Below, in pieces: positions 9,202-17,637 of a stretch of 64,000 nucleotides of DNA (the stretch's first letter is position 1; each line of letters begins with the position of its first letter). Origin of the DNA: Erwinia sp. SLM-02 (GTDB taxonomy: Bacteria > Pseudomonadota > Gammaproteobacteria > Enterobacterales > Enterobacteriaceae); NCBI RefSeq assembly GCF_037450285.1, contig NZ_JAQISN010000004.1, positions 124,001 to 188,000 of the forward strand. Direction: 5' to 3'. The notes beneath the pieces were generated by a model. It saw nothing but the letters and a program-made list of their open reading frames with translations, had not been told where the DNA came from and made no database searches. The position numbers and the translations under genes are program-made.

Positions 9202-9219
9202 GCGGCGCGCCGGGCCGTT

Positions 9220-10128
9220 TTACAGCATGCCGGGCAGCTCGGCTTTGCAATACTCCACAAACAGCTCGGCCGGTTTGGTCAGTCGATCCCCGGCCAGCCA
9301 GGCGGCGGCCAGCCCGGAACCCTCGACCTCATCCTTCAGCTCCACCATCTTCAGCGGCTGACCATCGTAGCTGCATTCTCCACTCGGGCGGGTCACCAGC
9401 ACGGCAAAACCAAAGCCGTAGCCGACCATACCGCGCACCATCTCAATAGAGGGCGAACTGAACACGATATCCGGGGTGATACCCGCGCGGGTAAACAGAC
9501 TGATAAAGTAGTTACGGCTGGGCTGGACATCCAGCAGGATCATCGGTTCATCGGCGAGATCCGACAGGGAAACCGCGCTGAGCTGGGCCAGATGATGGGC
9601 GGCAGGCAGAAGAATATAGGGCTTTCTTGGGGCGACCAGCGGCTCAACGGTAAGAGAATTGTCGAGATCGTGCTGATAAAGCAGCGCCACATCGAAACGC
9701 CCCGCCGCCAGTCCCTGCATAAGTTCATGCTGCTCGCCGTCGCGGATCATAATTTCCACACCCGGGTAAAGCGCCTTAAAACCGTGGATCAGCCTGGGCA
9801 GGATCAGCGGTGCCACCGTTTCAAAACAGCCGACATCGATTTTTCCCGCCACAATATCCGTATCCGCCAGCGCATTTTGCTCAAATTCATGAGCCATTCG
9901 CAGCAGCTTAACCGCCTTACGGTGAAATCGAGTGCCGGAAGGGGTCAGCGATACGCCCTGTGCGTGGTGGCGGATAAATAGCTGCACGCCGAAGCTTTCT
10001 TCCAGGATTTTTATCGCCGTGGAAATTGAAGGCTGAGCGATGAATAACTTGCGGGAAGCTTCCGCCACGCTGCCGCATTCAACCGTCGTGACGAAATACT
10101 TCAGCTGACGCAATGTGTAGTTTGCCAT
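9220..10128 (-). CDS. LysR-family transcriptional regulator
   Basis: 302 residues, the usual LysR length. The N-terminal winged helix (TLRQLKYFVTTVECGSVAEASRKLFIAQPSISTAIKILEE) is followed by a periplasmic-binding-protein-like effector domain from about residue 90. It is convergent with the deacylase operon and divergent from the MFS gene at 10354. By the usual LysR pattern it is expected to control that divergent gene, and possibly also the permease operon. The 225-bp gap between the two starts would hold the operator, but no clear T-N11-A palindrome was picked out with confidence. Confidence 0.9.
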   Translation of the reverse strand: MANYTLRQLKYFVTTVECGSVAEASRKLFIAQPSISTAIKILEESFGVQLFIRHHAQGVSLTPSGTRFHRKAVKLLRMAHEFEQNALADTDIVAGKIDVGCFETVAPLILPRLIHGFKALYPGVEIMIRDGEQHELMQGLAAGRFDVALLYQHDLDNSLTVEPLVAPRKPYILLPAAHHLAQLSAVSLSDLADEPMILLDVQPSRNYFISLFTRAGITPDIVFSSPSIEMVRGMVGYGFGFAVLVTRPSGECSYDGQPLKMVELKDEVEGSGLAAAWLAGDRLTKPAELFVEYCKAELPGML

Positions 10129-10353
10129 AGTCCATCCTTATTCGTTCTCAGGATCATATCCGGCAAAATGGCGGCGATAAAGCGTTTATCTGTGTTGAAC
10201 TTCACGAATTTTGCAGTCAGTTTAAGCGGGTTATCTTTACGCTAAGGCTGTCAAGGACAGCTCCTGACATTGTGGTCACGGCGGTAATGCTGTTATCTGA
10301 GAGTTAGAGAATGGTGCCCGGGATCGGGCATTTAACCCGTTTAAAGAGATCGC

Positions 10354-11544
10354 ATGAACGCTGAGATAACCCTGCCCCTGCAGCAACAGAAAAGCAATAT
10401 TTTCCGCCTGGCGACCGCTCAGGCGCTGGCGGGTGCCAATGCCGTGGTGTTTTATACCACTGGCGCGATTGTTGGTAATAGCCTTGCGTCGGACAGCACG
10501 CTGGCCACCCTGCCGCTGACCATTTTCGTGCTGGGGATGGCCGCCTGTATTTTACCGCTCGGCGCATTCGCCAGAAAGCGGGGGCGCAGAGCCGCCTTTA
10601 TGCTCGGCACCGGCACCGGGGTGATCACCGGCCTGGCCGCCGCGCTGGCGGTGGTTATCGGTTCTTTCTTCCTGTTCTGCCTGGCCGCGTTTATGGGCGG
10701 AGCCTATGCGGCGGTGGGGCTGTCGTTTCGTTTTGCGGCCACCGATGGCGTGGCAAAAGAGCGCCGGGCGCGCGCACTGTCTCTGGTGATGGGCGGCGGA
10801 GTGGCGGCGGGCGTTATCGGCCCGATGTTGGTGACCGGCACCATGGATCTCTGGCCGCCGCACACCTTTGCGATGACCTTTATTGCCCAGGCGTTGGTGG
10901 CCGCGATTTCAGCGCTGGTGCTTTCTGGCGTGAAGTCGGCCGAGCCGGTGGCGCAAAGTAAGGCCGGTGCCGCTGGCCGGCCGCTGGCTGAAATTGTTCG
11001 CCAACCGGGTTTTGCCCGCGTGGTATTTACCGGCGCGGTGGCCTATATGGTGATGAATTTTCTGATGACCGCCGCGCCGCTGGCGATGCATATGCACGGC
11101 ATCTCGCAGGAGGCATCCAACCTGGGCATTCAGTGGCACGTGATTGCCATGTATGCGCCGGGCTTCTTTACCGGCGGGCTGATTAGCCGCTTCGGCGCCT
11201 CACGCGTTGCCGCCGCGGGGCTGGCGATCACCGGTCTGTCGGTGCTGGCCGGGCTGGCCGGAACCGAAATCGTGCACTACTGGGTATCGCTGATCCTGCT
11301 GGGCGTTGGCTGGAACTTTGGCTTTACCGGCGCATCCGCTCAGATCGTTGATTTCCACCGCCCCGAAGAGAAAACCCAGGTGCAGTCGTTGAATGATTTC
11401 ATCGTGTTTGGCGTGATGATTATCGGTTCGTTTTCTTCCGGCGCGCTGCTGCATCTGTTCGGCTGGAATGCCGTACTGTGGGGATCGCTGGTGCCGGTGA
11501 TGGTGGCGATGTTGACGCTGATATCGATAAAAAAGCGCGGATAA
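10354..11544 (+). CDS. MFS transporter, 12 TM helices
   Basis: 396 residues, strongly hydrophobic, with about 12 helices and the basic loop ARKRGRRAAF after helix 2 that corresponds to MFS motif A. It resembles small-molecule exporters of the YfkF/drug:H+ antiporter kind, but no substrate can be named. The ATG at 10354 is preceded by AAGAGA. Divergent from the LysR gene, which probably controls it. Confidence 0.82.
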   Translation: MNAEITLPLQQQKSNIFRLATAQALAGANAVVFYTTGAIVGNSLASDSTLATLPLTIFVLGMAACILPLGAFARKRGRRAAFMLGTGTGVITGLAAALAVVIGSFFLFCLAAFMGGAYAAVGLSFRFAATDGVAKERRARALSLVMGGGVAAGVIGPMLVTGTMDLWPPHTFAMTFIAQALVAAISALVLSGVKSAEPVAQSKAGAAGRPLAEIVRQPGFARVVFTGAVAYMVMNFLMTAAPLAMHMHGISQEASNLGIQWHVIAMYAPGFFTGGLISRFGASRVAAAGLAITGLSVLAGLAGTEIVHYWVSLILLGVGWNFGFTGASAQIVDFHRPEEKTQVQSLNDFIVFGVMIIGSFSSGALLHLFGWNAVLWGSLVPVMVAMLTLISIKKRG

Positions 11545-11573
11545 CCCGGTAAAAACGGCTAACCATTCAGGTG

Positions 11574-11596
11574 CAGACAGACAGACAGACAGACAG
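11574..11596. repeat. Tetranucleotide microsatellite (CAGA)5.75
   Basis: Five complete CAGA units plus CAG, uninterrupted, in the short gap between the convergent MFS and DASS genes. It lies outside both coding regions, 30 bp after the MFS stop, so copy-number change would not shift a reading frame. Confidence 0.9.
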
Positions 11597-11604
11597 CGGC
11601 TCAG

Positions 11605-11633
11605 CAGCGGGCAGGTTGAGCGCCTGCCCGCTG
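11605..11633. terminator. Bidirectional terminator-like hairpin
   Basis: A perfect 11-bp stem (CAGCGGGCAGG / CCTGCCCGCTG) with a 7-nt loop between the stops of the convergent MFS (11544) and DASS (11647) genes. No long T tract on either side; position and stability argue for transcription termination. Confidence 0.55.
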
Positions 11634-11646
11634 GCGAACGTGAGCC

Positions 11647-13098
11647 TTACCAGATGCCCACAACTTTCATCCACGCGCCGCCGGCCAGCAGCCAGATGGC
11701 GATGGAAACGAGCGACACGAGGAAGCTGACGCCCCACCACTGGCCGGTGGTGTTATAGCCGGAACCAAACAGCGCCGGGCCGGGGCCGCCGGAATACTGG
11801 GTCAGACCCATCGACAGATTGGAGGTGTAGCCCAGCGTCAGTGCCGCCAGCAGCGGCGGCACGCCGACCGACACGGCCACCGCCAGGAAGGCCAGATACA
11901 TTGCGGAGATATGCGCCATCGCTGAGGCAAAGAAATAGCGGGTATAGAAGTAAACCAGGATCAGCACCAGGAACACCAGCAGCCAGTCGAAGTGGCCGAT
12001 ATAGCCGACGATGCCCTTGGAGATCCAGGCAATCATGCCGTATTTATTCAGGGCGTTGGCCATCATCACCAGCACCGCGAACCAGAACATCGTATCCCAC
12101 GCCGTTTTCTCTTCAATAATGTTCTTCCACGACATAATGTTGGAGAGCAGCAGGATAACCAGACCAATAAAGGCCGACAGCGTGGCGGGGATCTGGAAGA
12201 AGATATCGCCCGCGGTCCACAATACAATCAGCAGCACGAAGTCGAACGCCAGAATTTTCTCAGCAAGGGACATCGGCCCCATTTTGCGCAGCTCTTCCCG
12301 CGCAATGCCCGGTATTTCCGGCGTCTTTTTCAGTTCAGGCGGGTAAATATAATAAAGACACAGGGGAATAATCAGTAGCGTCAGCAGGCCGGGCACGATG
12401 GCACCCAGGAACCAGATACCCCAGTTAATTTGTATCCCCTGGCTGGCCGCCAGTTCGGCAATCAGCGGATTCCCGGCCATCGCCGTCAGGAACATGGTAC
12501 AGATAATCGCATCAATCTGTGAAACGCAGATCATCAGGAACGCCCCGGCCTTGCGCGCCGTGGGGCCGGGCTCAGACCTGTACGCCGAAGCAATTGACTG
12601 GGTGATAGGGAACATAATGCCGCCGCCGCGCGCCGAGGCGGAAGGAATGCCCGGGCCGAGCACCATATCGGACAGCGCCAGACCGTAGGCGACGCCGAGC
12701 ATGCTGTGCCCGCACTTCGAGATAAACCACAGCGCGATGCGCCTGCCCAGCCCGGTTTTAATCACCGCGCGGGAGATAAACATCGCGATACCGATCAGCC
12801 AGATGGTGCCGTTAGCAAAGCCGGACAGCGCGGCAACCTTGCCGCCGCCGCCGCCGGAGATCGGCGTCAGCCCGGTCATTGCCGAAACGACCAGCGCCAC
12901 CATGGTCACCGCACCCATCGGCATCACTTTCAAAATAATCGCCAGAATGGTGACGGCGAAGACCGCAAACATCTGCCAGGCAAAAATATCCAGCCCGGCG
13001 GGCGGCGGCGTAAACCAGATCAGCAGGCCCACAAAGAGCGTGAAAACGCCCTTCCACAGCGGAAATGCCAGTTTTACCTGCACTTGCTCAGTCATCAT
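11647..13098 (-). CDS. DASS-family anion/dicarboxylate symporter
   Basis: 483 residues and about 12-14 membrane segments. The sequence is that of the divalent anion:Na+ symporter family (SLC13; CitT/TtdT and plant 2-oxoglutarate/malate translocator branch): an N-terminal FTPPPAGLDIFAWQMFAVF segment, a GPGIPSASARGGGIMFPI motif near the first re-entrant loop and a GYTSNLSMGLTQYSGGPGPALFGSGY motif at the second. It moves di- or tricarboxylates across the inner membrane. It lies downstream of the AAHS transporter on the same strand, separated by a hairpin. ATG 13095 is an equally good start. Confidence 0.88.
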   Translation of the reverse strand: MMTEQVQVKLAFPLWKGVFTLFVGLLIWFTPPPAGLDIFAWQMFAVFAVTILAIILKVMPMGAVTMVALVVSAMTGLTPISGGGGGKVAALSGFANGTIWLIGIAMFISRAVIKTGLGRRIALWFISKCGHSMLGVAYGLALSDMVLGPGIPSASARGGGIMFPITQSIASAYRSEPGPTARKAGAFLMICVSQIDAIICTMFLTAMAGNPLIAELAASQGIQINWGIWFLGAIVPGLLTLLIIPLCLYYIYPPELKKTPEIPGIAREELRKMGPMSLAEKILAFDFVLLIVLWTAGDIFFQIPATLSAFIGLVILLLSNIMSWKNIIEEKTAWDTMFWFAVLVMMANALNKYGMIAWISKGIVGYIGHFDWLLVFLVLILVYFYTRYFFASAMAHISAMYLAFLAVAVSVGVPPLLAALTLGYTSNLSMGLTQYSGGPGPALFGSGYNTTGQWWGVSFLVSLVSIAIWLLAGGAWMKVVGIW

Positions 13099-13217
13099 TA
13101 TTTTCCTTTATTTTCCCCTACGTCCTTTTTGAACAAAAACAGGCATCCACACCTTGATGGATATCAAGGATGGTAATTAATCCATCTTAATTTACTTATT
13201 ACGGGGGGCGGTGAAGC

Positions 13218-13246
13218 TTATCCTGCCCCCGGCGGGAGCAGGATAA
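13218..13246 (-). terminator. Terminator-like hairpin after the AAHS gene
   Basis: TTATCCTGC and GCAGGATAA form a 9-bp stem with an 11-nt GC-rich loop, just past the stop codon of the AAHS gene read leftwards. No T tract follows, so termination is probable but not certain. Confidence 0.5.
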
Positions 13247-13252
13247 TGGGGT

Positions 13253-14593
13253 TTATGCTGCGCTCAGATTTTGCGGTTTATAGCGCTGCAGCTTATACAG
13301 CGTGGCGGCGGCGGCGACCAGCGCGGGCACGCTGAGGAACATCAGAATGCTGTCGGCCTGCCACTGCAGAGCCAGTAAATGCGCGCTCATCATGGTTCCG
13401 GCCACGCCGCCAAAGCGCCCGACGCCCTGCATCCACGCAATGCCCGTAGCGCGGCAGTGGGTCGGGTAAAAGGTGGCTGCCAGCGTTTGCAGGCCAGACT
13501 GCGCACCGTTCATGGTGATGCCCATCAGGAAGATCAGCCCGCCGAACAGTACGATATGGTTGTTCTCAAAGCCGAGCGCCAGCGCAAACAGCATCGTCAG
13601 GGCAAAACCGGTCATCACCACTTTGTGCGCCTCCCAGCGGTCCATCATCCAGCCCGCCAGCAGGATCCCCGCCGTGCCGCCGAAGGTAAACAGCGAGGTC
13701 AGCCAGGCGGATTCCGCCAGCGGATAGCCCATCCCCAGCATCAGCGTCGGCATCCAGCTCAACAGCACGTAATAGATCACCAGCCCCATAAAGTAGGTCA
13801 TCCACAGCATCAGCGTACCGGCCAGCCAGGGCTGGCTGAATAGCTGCGCCACGCTGCCTTTTTTATCCCTGGTTTTTTCCTCGTCCAGATAAAAATGCGT
13901 CACCTGCGCCAGATCCCCGGCGATAAACCGCTGGGCAATGCGCCGGATTTGCACAATATCTTTACCGCGGTGGACCAGGAATTTGACCGACTCCGGCAGG
14001 AACAGAATCAGCAACACGGTGAGCGCCAGCGGGGCAATCGCCCCGGCCAGTAGCACGCTGTGCCAGCCGTAATTGGGGATCAGCCAGGATGAGATCGCCC
14101 CGCCACCCGCCGCGCCGAGGGGAAAACCGCAGTACATGGTATTAATGGCCATTGAGCGGCAGCGCTTAGGGGCAAACTCAGAGACAAGCGTAATCGCATT
14201 CGGCATCGCCGCGCCCAGCCCGAGGCCGGTCAGAAACCGCCACAGCGTCAGCGTATTCAGCGTCTGCGCATACGCGGTTCCCAGGCTGGCAAGCCCGAAG
14301 AACAGGCAGGAAAACACCAGAATACGCTTACGGCCAAGACGGTCCGAGGCCGGGCCGGCAATCAGCGCGCCGATGGAAAGCCCGAGCAGCGCGGCGCTCA
14401 GCACCGGCCCAAGATCCTGCCTCTTAATGCCCCAGTCGCCCGACAGCGTGGGGGCGATATAGCCCATCGCCGCGGTGTCGAACCCGTCTATCGCGAGGAT
14501 CAGAAAACCCAGGATGATAATCACCCAGTGAAAGCGCGAAACCGGTGCTTCATCGATTGCCTGCTGGATATTCACTTTACCCGAATAAACCAT
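13253..14593 (-). CDS. MFS transporter, aromatic acid:H+ symporter (AAHS) family
   Basis: 446 residues, 12 predicted helices. Helix 1 carries the DGFDTAAMGY motif typical of AAHS carriers such as PcaK, BenK and MhpT, and the loop after helix 2 has the MFS motif GPASDRLGRKR. It should import a benzoate-, phenylpropanoate- or shikimate-like acid. No aromatic ring-cleavage genes are in the window. The start at 14593 is preceded by a GGGGTG-type site and an AT-rich control region. Confidence 0.88.
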   Translation of the reverse strand: MVYSGKVNIQQAIDEAPVSRFHWVIIILGFLILAIDGFDTAAMGYIAPTLSGDWGIKRQDLGPVLSAALLGLSIGALIAGPASDRLGRKRILVFSCLFFGLASLGTAYAQTLNTLTLWRFLTGLGLGAAMPNAITLVSEFAPKRCRSMAINTMYCGFPLGAAGGGAISSWLIPNYGWHSVLLAGAIAPLALTVLLILFLPESVKFLVHRGKDIVQIRRIAQRFIAGDLAQVTHFYLDEEKTRDKKGSVAQLFSQPWLAGTLMLWMTYFMGLVIYYVLLSWMPTLMLGMGYPLAESAWLTSLFTFGGTAGILLAGWMMDRWEAHKVVMTGFALTMLFALALGFENNHIVLFGGLIFLMGITMNGAQSGLQTLAATFYPTHCRATGIAWMQGVGRFGGVAGTMMSAHLLALQWQADSILMFLSVPALVAAAATLYKLQRYKPQNLSAA

Positions 14594-15157
14594 GTCACCC
14601 CCGCCCGTTGTGATGTGTATTAGTGCATATCATCTGATCATGTACTTTCCTGTATATACATTTGCAATCGACACAAAAAATTGTCAAATCGACTTAGCGT
14701 AAGTGTTAAGTAGTCGTTGTTTTTGGATGAAAAATGGACGGTTGATGAGGTTGGTTGGCGGGAGGATTGCGGGGGATTTTGTCTGGAGTTTGGGGGGCGA
14801 GTTTTTTCGGCATTGAACTTGTTAGTAAGACTTACAGGTTGACATTTAGTCAGGCTCAGCTTCTCCAGTCATCTTTGGTACAGCAGTGAACGGGGAGATT
14901 CGTTATTCCCAAAAGATGTCTGGAAGAGTTGGCTGGAGAGAATTAAGATACATTGATTGGCAAAGGATCACAGGATGCCTAATGGGTATTTATATCTATG
15001 AATGTTAATTTTTTTTATTTATAGAGTCTTATTGATACCCCCAATTGCACCATATTAATTATGCAAGTGAGGGTATGAAGTCTCATGAGTTATTTTTCAA
15101 ATTTAATTACTACTTATACTCATTTTAGAAAATTTTTTTTGAATGCTTATGATTAAA
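14594..15157. other. Intergenic region holding the left boundary of the selC element
   Basis: The right-hand end of this gap's lower part (14594-14950) should contain the AAHS promoter. From 14955 on it carries a degenerate copy of the selC 3' end, listed separately, and then AT-rich DNA up to the 3' end of the deaminase gene. No coding frame is apparent. Confidence 0.5.
14955..14975 (+). repeat. Putative distal attachment site (imperfect copy of the selC 3' end)
   Basis: This 21-bp stretch matches 17540-17560, the last 18 bases of selC plus 3 flanking bases, at 18 of 21 positions in the same orientation. Identical blocks are GATTGGC and GATCACAGGA; all three mismatches are transitions. Integration of islands at selC duplicates the tRNA 3' end, so this is the expected position and orientation for the far end of an integrated element. 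The assignment is inference from repeat and context. Confidence 0.6.
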
Positions 15158-16672
15158 TCAACCTTGTAATTGGAACTTTCCTTTAACATTTTTTACTACT
15201 TTAGATTCATAATCTGAGTAGCTATCAAGATATTGCGTATCAACATGATAAGACTCTTCAACACTGTAAGTAATTGGTTTACCTTTGGAATCTTTTCTTT
15301 TTCTATGATACCCAAAGAATTTAGCATATCTTTTTGGCGCAACTCCCTCGAAATTCTCAAACAAAACCTTATCAGGTGCAGGGCTTTGATCGGTTTGGCA
15401 AATAGTGTCGTCATGTAATTGTAATGCAAGACTTTTTTCGTAAGGCTCGATGTAAACTACTCGTTTTAAGCCAGCCGCAACTATATGACGAGCGCAAACA
15501 TGGCAAGGATAGGTTGTACAATATAAAGTATTACCAGTTGTGCCCATGTTTGTGTTTCTGGCTAATGAAACTATAGCATCCATCTCAGCGTGTACTGCAC
15601 GGGAATATTCGATTAGATATTTTGCTTTAGTTTCTTTCATTATTTTTTCTGCAATTATTTCTGAATCGGACAGCTTAAGTTTTTGTAAAATTCCCGTTAT
15701 TTCTTTTTTTAAAAGAGCTTTATGCTTGTCGTTATGGCATCCATTTTTATTAAAACATCTTCTATCTTTGTTGCTTTCGGAAGTGTAAAGTCCGCCACCG
15801 TATTGTGGAACATCATTTCTGCCAGTAGCAATAATATTGCCAGCAACATCCATTATAGATGCTCCTACCTGACGAGAAAGGCAAGCTGATCCTAAAGAGG
15901 CTGAGTATGCCGCATACATACCTGATTCATCTTTTGATGGGGTAATATTATTAGCTCCATGAATAAGGTCAATGAATCTAAGAACTGACTCTTTCATCAC
16001 CTCAGTATCAAGATTTTTTATAAAATAATCCGATAGCTGTAAGGTTTCTTCAACTTGCTGGCCAAAATTATTTAATGATTTCCTATCCCGTTCAATTATT
16101 TTTAGGACATCTTCTTCTTTGATGCCTTCATCCCGCAAGTTTTGTATACGTTCGGCTACTGTTCGTAACAACCCGACTAAATAAAAGTTATTCTTATAAA
16201 CCTGATTCAAAAGCTCTACTTCTGCTGGATGCTTTATTTGATCAATTATATAAGCGGTCTTTTTAGTGTTTCTAGTGATCTCTGGATTATCTGTTCCATA
16301 AATTTTTTCTCTTAAGACTTGGATCTCCAATATTGCCAGTTCAGCACAAATGAAATTCTTATGATTCTCTCTTAAGTTGTCTCCCAGATCTTGTAATTTA
16401 TTGTATCTATCAAAGCTGTTAAGAGTTGTTGTGCTGACCTTGGTAACTTTTGAAATAAGATCACTCACTCTGACGTGTTCTACATGGTAACCATTTTGTT
16501 TTAAACAGTGTATGGTTTGTTCTTTGAGAGTTTTAATACCCGAACCAATAGCACCACACAAACCAATTATTAGTTCTTGAGAACGCCTACCTTTAATGTC
16601 ATTTATGCTATCTGATTTATTATGCGCTTCCCATTGATGGACGGGAATGATGTTTTCAGCTGACTCTGCCAT
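15158..16672 (-). CDS. Anti-phage dCTP deaminase, AvcD/DcdV type
   Basis: 504 residues with two domains. The N-terminal part is a P-loop kinase-like domain whose Walker A region reads GAIGSGIKT (40-48), with one extra residue before Lys47. The C-terminal part is a zinc deoxycytidylate deaminase: HAE at 361-363 (His361 zinc ligand, Glu363 proton shuttle) and PCHVC at 389-393 (Cys390, Cys393). This architecture and length are those of the AvcD/DcdV defence enzymes, which deplete dCTP/dCMP pools during phage infection and are held inactive by an upstream RNA. ATG 16672 has GGAG 7 bases upstream. The gene is AT-rich, unlike its neighbours, and lies at the selC integration site. A housekeeping dCMP deaminase is unlikely given the length and P-loop domain. 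Confidence 0.88.
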   Translation of the reverse strand: MAESAENIIPVHQWEAHNKSDSINDIKGRRSQELIIGLCGAIGSGIKTLKEQTIHCLKQNGYHVEHVRVSDLISKVTKVSTTTLNSFDRYNKLQDLGDNLRENHKNFICAELAILEIQVLREKIYGTDNPEITRNTKKTAYIIDQIKHPAEVELLNQVYKNNFYLVGLLRTVAERIQNLRDEGIKEEDVLKIIERDRKSLNNFGQQVEETLQLSDYFIKNLDTEVMKESVLRFIDLIHGANNITPSKDESGMYAAYSASLGSACLSRQVGASIMDVAGNIIATGRNDVPQYGGGLYTSESNKDRRCFNKNGCHNDKHKALLKKEITGILQKLKLSDSEIIAEKIMKETKAKYLIEYSRAVHAEMDAIVSLARNTNMGTTGNTLYCTTYPCHVCARHIVAAGLKRVVYIEPYEKSLALQLHDDTICQTDQSPAPDKVLFENFEGVAPKRYAKFFGYHRKRKDSKGKPITYSVEESYHVDTQYLDSYSDYESKVVKNVKGKFQLQG

Positions 16673-16714
16673 GTGATTGCTCCAGAAAACTCAAATAAAG
16701 TCTTTATCTGGTGT

Positions 16715-16974
16715 AAAAAATAATATAACCCGCTTTGATGTGGGCTATTCTTTGTAATTATATATTACCAATTTATTTTGGACGATGCTGATAAAACTTT
16801 TTTTAATGCTTTATTCATTTCTAATGATTTTTTTCGATCTGCTAAGTTTTCTACTTTATTAAAAGATGCAGAAGGTTTTGTAGACTCAATTCGTTCTACT
16901 AATTTTTCTTCTTTTTCTGCAGTCTTCAATAAGTAAATCATAATATTTTCCTTAACATTGCCCCACGCAAAGGA
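16715..16974 (-). ncRNA. Candidate leader RNA upstream of the deaminase (AvcI-like position)
   Basis: Read leftwards, a promoter-like pair (TTGAAA, 16-bp spacer, TATAAT) at 17008-16981 would start a transcript near 16974. A hairpin with AGCCCAC and GGGTT arms followed by an AT run ending in six T (16748-16715) could end it before the deaminase start at 16672, giving an RNA of about 260 nt. In Vibrio the AvcI (DifV) RNA of similar size sits directly upstream of avcD and represses it. Position, orientation and size agree; sequence similarity to AvcI cannot be judged here. The same region also contains a small ORF, so the transcript could instead be an mRNA. Confidence 0.4.
16765..16941 (-). CDS. 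Small ORF upstream of the deaminase, 58 residues
   Basis: ATG 16941 follows AAGGA with 7 bases between, and the frame runs 58 codons to TAA at 16765. The product begins MIYLLKTAEKEEKLVER and is rich in Lys, Glu and Ser with no membrane segment or signal peptide; a helical, charged protein is likely. It is not a family I recognise. It lies 92 bp upstream of the deaminase on the same strand, behind a good promoter, and before a terminator-like hairpin. It may be a real small partner protein or a chance frame within a regulatory RNA. Confidence 0.45.
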   Translation of the reverse strand: MIYLLKTAEKEEKLVERIESTKPSASFNKVENLADRKKSLEMNKALKKVLSASSKINW

Positions 16975-16980
16975 CGCAAG

Positions 16981-17008
16981 ATTATACTTACATCACATTT
17001 TTTTTCAA
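16981..17008 (-). promoter_or_regulatory. Sigma-70-like promoter of the deaminase leader
   Basis: On the minus strand TTGAAA (17008-17003) and TATAAT (16986-16981) are 16 bp apart, the -10 matching consensus exactly. It points at the small ORF and then the deaminase. Predicted from sequence only. Confidence 0.55.
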
Positions 17009-17009
17009 T

Positions 17010-17539
17010 CAACTACCTAAATCTTTACTCTAAAAATTATTTTTAAGCAAGGTGATGATGAGAAATTATCAAACTTTTCTATATTTAGTTATGCATCTCA
17101 CGTCGAAACACTACATGCAGTATCCGTGAACAACTTCGAATAACAATGGCTAACGTCTGGCTTGATCTCTTTTCTGCCGTGCCATAGCAAGCGGCACATC
17201 AGGATATACCTCGATAGATAGTAACTTCTCATGTCCCGCGACGCGGTACTTCACTCTTCAGTAACGTGAACTATTGGGATTTACTGGCAAGTACAGACCG
17301 ATGCCGTCAGCGAGCTTGTAAGGTTTATTGAGGGGCTGAGTGCACCTAGACGTCGGTTAAGAGCATTCCGTTTCCTCTTGGGGGTTTCAATTTTGTGGGG
17401 TAATTTTTAACCCCCCTTAAATATCCCGTTATCATGGTAGATGTGAGTAAGCGTAGAGTGACATCAGAAGAGTGAGGATTTAACCTAACTTTAAGATTTT
17501 GATGGTTTTTAGTAACGAGTGTTGATGTCAGAAGAATGA
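17010..17539. other. Non-coding arm of the selC element
   Basis: About 530 bp between the leader promoter and selC with no reading frame or integrase gene. It has two short G-rich stretches on the plus strand near 17379-17400 (TTGGGGGTTT and TGTGGGG) followed by a hairpin, GGGGTAA / TTAACCCC, at 17397-17414. A 13-bp direct repeat with one mismatch (TCAGAAGARTGAG) occurs at 17464-17476 and 17528-17540, the second copy abutting the attachment site. These may be relics of integrase-binding arms, but that is a guess. Confidence 0.4.
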
Positions 17540-17560
17540 GATTGGCGGAAGATCACAGGA
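17540..17560 (+). repeat. Putative tRNA-proximal attachment site at the selC 3' end
   Basis: Partner of the repeat at 14955-14975 (18 of 21 identical). It covers the last 18 bases of selC and 3 bases beyond, which is where islands recombine into this tRNA gene in other Enterobacteria. Confidence 0.6.
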
Positions 17561-17637
17561 GTCGAACCTGCCCGGGACCGCTGGCGGCCCCAACTGGATT
17601 TGAAGTCCAGCCGCCTCACCGGAGACGACGATCTTCC
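17543..17637 (-). tRNA. selC: tRNA-Sec (anticodon UCA)
   Basis: A 95-nt tRNA gene with encoded CCA, reading on the minus strand from GGAAGATCG (17637) to CTTCCGCCA (17543). It has the extra-long variable arm of selenocysteine tRNA and anticodon TCA at 17603-17601, and is essentially identical to E. coli selC. It inserts selenocysteine at UGA with SelB; its client in this window is fdoG. Its 3' end is a classic island integration site, and an AT-rich element adjoins it here. Confidence 0.97.

Noticed and set aside
14594..17542. Integrase or transposase gene in the selC element
   Set aside because: All frames were scanned by eye; none has a tyrosine recombinase or DDE signature, and the long frame is the deaminase.
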